Part shown: positions 60,863-64,000 of the stretch, in pieces
How positions within the stretch are numbered: the first letter of the stretch is position 1
How the letters are laid out: the number at the start of each line of letters is the position of its first letter
Assembly: GCA_020443425.1 (NCBI GenBank)
Contig: JAGRIE010000005.1
Location: 50,476 to 114,475, forward strand
Direction: 5' to 3'
DNA: 64,000 bases
Source of the DNA: Halioglobus sp.
Lineage (GTDB): Bacteria > Pseudomonadota > Gammaproteobacteria > Pseudomonadales > Halieaceae
Program-made: the position numbers and the translations under genes
Notes under the pieces: model-generated
What the model saw: the letters and a program-made list of their open reading frames with translations, nothing else
What the model was told of the DNA's origin: nothing
The model's database searches: none

Positions 60863-61831
60863 ATGATCCCCGAGCGCTATGCCGGCTATGAGAAATTTGT
60901 CACACTGGGTGCGGCGAACTTCACCTGTGTCTCGGGCGACAAGGCCGCCAATCTCGCCAAGATCGAGGCGAATATGCGAGAAGCTGCTGCACAGGGCGTG
61001 AACATCCTCGCCTTCCCCGAGGAGGCACTCACCGGCTGTGGCGGCTGTGTGCCCTGCCGGGAGGGCGCCGAGTACTGCGAGTACCACGCTGGCCTGGCCG
61101 AGACAGTACCCGGCCCGTCAACTAAACGGGTCGCTGAACTGGCGCGGGAGCTCGACCTGTACGTCGCCTTCGGCATGGTCGAGCGGGATGCCGACGATCC
61201 GTCAATCCTCTACAACGCCTCGGCGTTTGTCGGCCCGGAGGGTATCCAGGGTACCTACCGCAAGATCCACCTTGGCACACTGCCCTGGGTCACCGAGGGC
61301 ATCACGTTCAAGCCGGGGCGCTCCATTCCCGTGTTCGAGACGCGCTTTGGCCCGGTCGGGGTGATTATCTGCTATGACTTCTGGTTCAACCCCGAACCGA
61401 CGCGCATCATGGCACTGAAGGGCGCACGGATTATCCTCAACACCTGCGCCTCCTTCGACGGCCCCCACAAGCGCGACAATATGATCGCCGTCACCTGCAC
61501 CCGGGCGCAGGAAAACTGCGTGTATACGGTGAGCGCTAACCAGGTCGCCGGCGGACCGGCACCGGAGAGCTACGCTGCCGGGCAGGTCGAGGAGAAGCGC
61601 AGTGGTAACTTTGCCGGCAACAGCGTCATCGCCGGGCCTGACTTTCCCGCCTTTGCCCGCCCCTACGCGATCGCCGACGGGACTGAGCAGCTGATATCCG
61701 CCACGGTGAGCTTTGAGAAACTGCACCGCTGGGAATCCATTTTCCCGTGGCGGGACTGGCGCGCGGGACGCCTGTCCGCGACCTCGGCCCTTATCGCCGA
61801 AGAGTTCAAGAACCTGGTGCACGGCCCCTGA
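60863..61831 (+). CDS. Nitrilase-superfamily carbon-nitrogen hydrolase
   Basis: A 322-residue CN-hydrolase. Glu in LAFPEEALTGC, Lys in YRKIHLG and Cys170 in GVIICYDFWFNPE form the triad. The insert CGGCVPCREGAEYCEYH has four or five closely placed cysteines, more than the paralogue and unusual for the family; it may bind a metal or form disulfides. RTxxRAQENCVYTVSANQVAGG follows the nucleophile block. The gene is read opposite to the TauD-type dioxygenase, with 288 bp between starts. No single substrate can be named; amide or nitrile groups are the usual targets. Confidence 0.92.
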   Translation: MIPERYAGYEKFVTLGAANFTCVSGDKAANLAKIEANMREAAAQGVNILAFPEEALTGCGGCVPCREGAEYCEYHAGLAETVPGPSTKRVAELARELDLYVAFGMVERDADDPSILYNASAFVGPEGIQGTYRKIHLGTLPWVTEGITFKPGRSIPVFETRFGPVGVIICYDFWFNPEPTRIMALKGARIILNTCASFDGPHKRDNMIAVTCTRAQENCVYTVSANQVAGGPAPESYAAGQVEEKRSGNFAGNSVIAGPDFPAFARPYAIADGTEQLISATVSFEKLHRWESIFPWRDWRAGRLSATSALIAEEFKNLVHGP

Positions 61832-61899
61832 TACGGGGCCCGTGCCCGGACCGTGTGACACGCTGCGAAGGCCGCAATCCCGGGCGCACAGGCACCCGG

Positions 61900-62985
61900 C
61901 TACGCCAGCTTGACCACCCGCGTGCGGGGTTGCGGCATGCTTTCAACGCAGGTCCAGCGGAAGCAGAGCGTGCCCACATCGTGTCCTTCGGTGACCAGCC
62001 AGTTGCCCATTCCCGGGTCCCGGTGGGCGATTACAATTTTGAGGCTGCCGTCAGCTTCGTAGCGCGCGGAATACTTGTTCACCGTCACATCCAGGTAGCG
62101 GTAATCCAGTGACTCCTCCCAGTAATTGTTCACCTGGAAATTCCAGAACTCACACTCCGGCGGATCCACCTCAATCACCAGCGCCTCGTTCTCCCGCAGC
62201 GCCCAGTAGCCATACCAGATGGTGTTATTGGGATCCCCCAGGCTGGACGCCTTGTCGATCGGGTTGTAGACCAGTTCGTTCGGCGTGCGCTTGAAGTTCT
62301 CGACATGATTGGCGAATATCGCCGCCGTGCTGTTGACGAAATTGGCCGCTGCGGTAAAGCCCTGGGCCAGCTTTTCGGCGGTCAGTCGCTGCGGCGTGGT
62401 CTTGCCGTTCAGGGGCTCAATCGTAAACACAGCCATCTGGTCAGTGCGCCGGTTTTTCAGCAACTGCCTGACAATCATCAGGTTGGAGTTGTCCTTCATG
62501 GGCAGCCAGTTTTTTGCCTGCGGCCTGCGGCTGACAATAATCTCAATGGAGCCATCCGCCTCGAACTGCATGTCTTTCACATCGAGGAAACCCGTCGGCC
62601 CTGTTTTACCACCCTGCCCATAGCCACCGGAGAAAGTGCCGAAGCTCAGGTAGTCAACATCGCCGCGCGTGCCGGTAATCCGGTACTCCATCTCGCTGTC
62701 GAGGACCGCGTTGCCGTAGATACAGTCCGGGTTGTCGCAGCCGATTTTCGCGGTTTCATGGCTCAGGCGATAAAACGTCGGCGCCGAGGTGTCGCTGTGC
62801 TCAACGTACTGCTCCAGCGACAGGCGCACCAGGCGCGACAGGTAGCGCCAGCCCTCCGCCCGGTCCAACTCGCTGTCGGGTGAACTGTCGCGGAGAATCA
62901 CCTCGCCGGCCGCTTTCAGCTGATCGCAGAAATCCGCCCACACTTTGCCGCTGTGCACCCGTTCCTGTGCAGATTCTGATGCCAT
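61900..62985 (-). CDS. DUF1214-domain protein
   Basis: A 361-residue protein matching DUF1214: DPPECEFWNFQVNNYWEESLDYR is the family core, with YDPIDKASSLGDPNNTIWYGYWAL-like sequence before it and WTCVESMPQPRTRVVKL at the end. The N-terminal half has GCDNPDCIYGNAVLDSEMEYRITGTRGDVDYLSFGTFS, a beta-rich part that often goes with this domain. No signal peptide is present. Function is unknown; relatives occur beside steroid and aromatic genes. GGAGAAGAG precedes the ATG. It follows the second LuxE-like gene by 45 bp and so probably shares its transcript. Confidence 0.8.
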   Translation of the reverse strand: MASESAQERVHSGKVWADFCDQLKAAGEVILRDSSPDSELDRAEGWRYLSRLVRLSLEQYVEHSDTSAPTFYRLSHETAKIGCDNPDCIYGNAVLDSEMEYRITGTRGDVDYLSFGTFSGGYGQGGKTGPTGFLDVKDMQFEADGSIEIIVSRRPQAKNWLPMKDNSNLMIVRQLLKNRRTDQMAVFTIEPLNGKTTPQRLTAEKLAQGFTAAANFVNSTAAIFANHVENFKRTPNELVYNPIDKASSLGDPNNTIWYGYWALRENEALVIEVDPPECEFWNFQVNNYWEESLDYRYLDVTVNKYSARYEADGSLKIVIAHRDPGMGNWLVTEGHDVGTLCFRWTCVESMPQPRTRVVKLA

Positions 62986-63030
62986 TGCTCTTCTCCAGGT
63001 CTAGTGCCGCCAATCGGTTTCGGCAGCTGG

Positions 63031-64000
63031 TTACAAACGCCCGACACTGCCGGGCTCCAGCAGGGGGCCGGGCCGCCCGCAGCTGCAGGTGTCATCCCAG
63101 CGGATGGTGCCGCGGTCGCCGCTGATGATCCCACCCCAGCAATCTTCTGAGTTCAGGTCCAGCACCGCCAGTTGCCCGGACTGTATACCGTGCCGCGGCA
63201 GCGGGGTGCGCGTATTGGGCTGCAGGACGAACGGGATGCTGTGGTAGTGGAAATGGTGCATGCCGTGACGACACGCCTCGGTGGCATTTGCCACCAGTTC
63301 TGACATGCCCCAGCCAGACGACATATTGCCGGCGTCAACACCCACCGCCTGCCGGAATTGTTCCTGCCAGTCATCCGGCAGCAGGGTGCCATCCTTGACA
63401 CCGCCCACCAGCGAAAATACCGAATCGGGTGCAAACGCCCCGGTCACACCGGCCCGCCGGAACGATTGGGTGATCTGCCAGGCTTTGTCAAACGAACCCT
63501 GGAAAAACACCCGCCTGCCGCGGTAATTCTCAATCAGGTTATCGGTCCACTGCCTGATACGCTGCGGGAGCTCGCGCTGGTGGCGCTCCACCGCCTCGCG
63601 GTTGGCCGCGACTATCGGGTCACGGAGGCACTCCGCCAGAGTGCCACTGGCTGCGGCATTGCGCAGCTTGCCCTGGGCAATCGCAAACTCCGGGCTGAGA
63701 AACTCGCCCAGTGCCTGCACCGGGTGCTTCAGGTAGCGCTGCTCCAGGCCGTCGAAGATCGCCTGCAGGATGCGGTACTGTCGCCGCGGGTGCATCGTGA
63801 AATAGGTGACGTCATTGTCGCGCCGGTCCGGATCGAACAGCAGCGGGTTACCCCACACCATACTGTCGACGATCAGGTCGCGGTCGCTCTGTGAGCGCGG
63901 CACAAAACTCAACACCCCGCTGGTGCCGGTGGAGTGACAGACAAATATACCGGCCTGCTCATCCAGGCGGCGACACCATTCGGTGAGGCTGTCACAGCCG
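63031..64000 (-). CDS. Second LuxE-like acyl-protein synthetase, N-terminus beyond the window
   Basis: An open frame of 322 residues that continues past base 64000, so the N-terminus is missing. The part present begins CDSLTEWCRRLDEQ and holds the phosphate loop HSTGTSGVLSFVPRSQSDRD, WGMSELVANATEA at the adenylate-loop place and CSCGRPGPLLEPGSVGRL at the end. It is clearly related to the LuxE-like protein at 54386-55801 but stops about 40 residues sooner, without the C-terminal Cys on which LuxE is acylated. Acyl transfer to a protein thiol is therefore unlikely to work in the same way. No LuxC-like partner is next to it; the next gene codes for a DUF1214 protein. Confidence 0.85.
   Translation of the reverse strand, partial: GCDSLTEWCRRLDEQAGIFVCHSTGTSGVLSFVPRSQSDRDLIVDSMVWGNPLLFDPDRRDNDVTYFTMHPRRQYRILQAIFDGLEQRYLKHPVQALGEFLSPEFAIAQGKLRNAAASGTLAECLRDPIVAANREAVERHQRELPQRIRQWTDNLIENYRGRRVFFQGSFDKAWQITQSFRRAGVTGAFAPDSVFSLVGGVKDGTLLPDDWQEQFRQAVGVDAGNMSSGWGMSELVANATEACRHGMHHFHYHSIPFVLQPNTRTPLPRHGIQSGQLAVLDLNSEDCWGGIISGDRGTIRWDDTCSCGRPGPLLEPGSVGRL

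Overview
The window is a dense, GC-rich stretch of bacterial chromosome. TonB-dependent receptors, the codon style and the mix of beta-oxidation, flavin monooxygenase and AraC/TetR genes point to an aerobic, probably marine gammaproteobacterium (Halieaceae/Spongiibacteraceae-like). That placement is inference: no rRNA or tRNA gene is visible. There is no insertion sequence, prophage or CRISPR array. Nearly every enzyme fits degradation of a hydrophobic, branched or polycyclic carboxylic acid, alcohol or ketone. The best-matched subset (31.8-44.3 kb) resembles the sterol side-chain pathway known from actinobacteria: CYP125-like P450, alcohol and aldehyde dehydrogenases, FadD19- and FadD17-like ligases, ChsH1/ChsH2-like hydratase, Ltp2-like aldolase and FadA5-like thiolase. 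No steroid-ring enzymes (KstD, KshA, HsaC types) lie in the window, so the true substrate is open.

Layout. 0-5.4 kb: end of an acyl-CoA dehydrogenase, a reductase, an SDR, a Baeyer-Villiger-type monooxygenase and a divergent AraC regulator. 5.4-16.3 kb (minus strand): a tight 11-gene operon with two luciferase-like monooxygenases, a flavin reductase, two CoA ligases, a degenerate PaaK-like protein, an SDR, an SCP-x-type thiolase with its DUF35 partner, a cyclase-family hydrolase and a Nudix protein. 16.7-24.2 kb (plus): amidohydrolase, CoA ligase, paired acyl-CoA dehydrogenases and a molybdopterin oxidoreductase. 24.2-31.3 kb (minus): an uptake-and-oxygenation operon (TonB receptor, amidohydrolase, cupin, TauD-type dioxygenase, MFS transporter, cupin). 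31.8-36.1 kb (minus) and 36.5-42.0 kb (plus): the two divergent arms of the side-chain pathway. 42.2-51.5 kb: regulators (two TetR, two AraC), the P450, a luciferase-like oxidoreductase, an MFS transporter, an SRPBCC protein and an acetoacetate-decarboxylase-fold protein. 51.7-64.0 kb: a LuxE-LuxC-sulfotransferase operon, a TonB receptor whose signal peptide is out of frame, two nitrilase paralogues, a second TauD-type dioxygenase, a DUF1214 protein and a second LuxE-like protein cut by the window edge.

Regulation. Two sequence signals tie loci together. A 20-bp palindrome, consensus AACCAA-N8-TTGGTT, occurs at five places: both divergent promoters at 16.4-16.6 kb, twice upstream of the TonB receptor at 31.3 kb, and the promoter of the TetR gene at 45.8 kb. 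At three of these it lies between or over recognisable -35/-10 hexamers, suggesting one TetR repressor controls the monooxygenase operon, the amidohydrolase/dehydrogenase operon, the uptake operon and itself. A second element, a tandem direct repeat of TTGATATG, lies exactly 95 bp upstream of both the LuxE start and a nitrilase start and probably defines a separate regulon in the last 10 kb.
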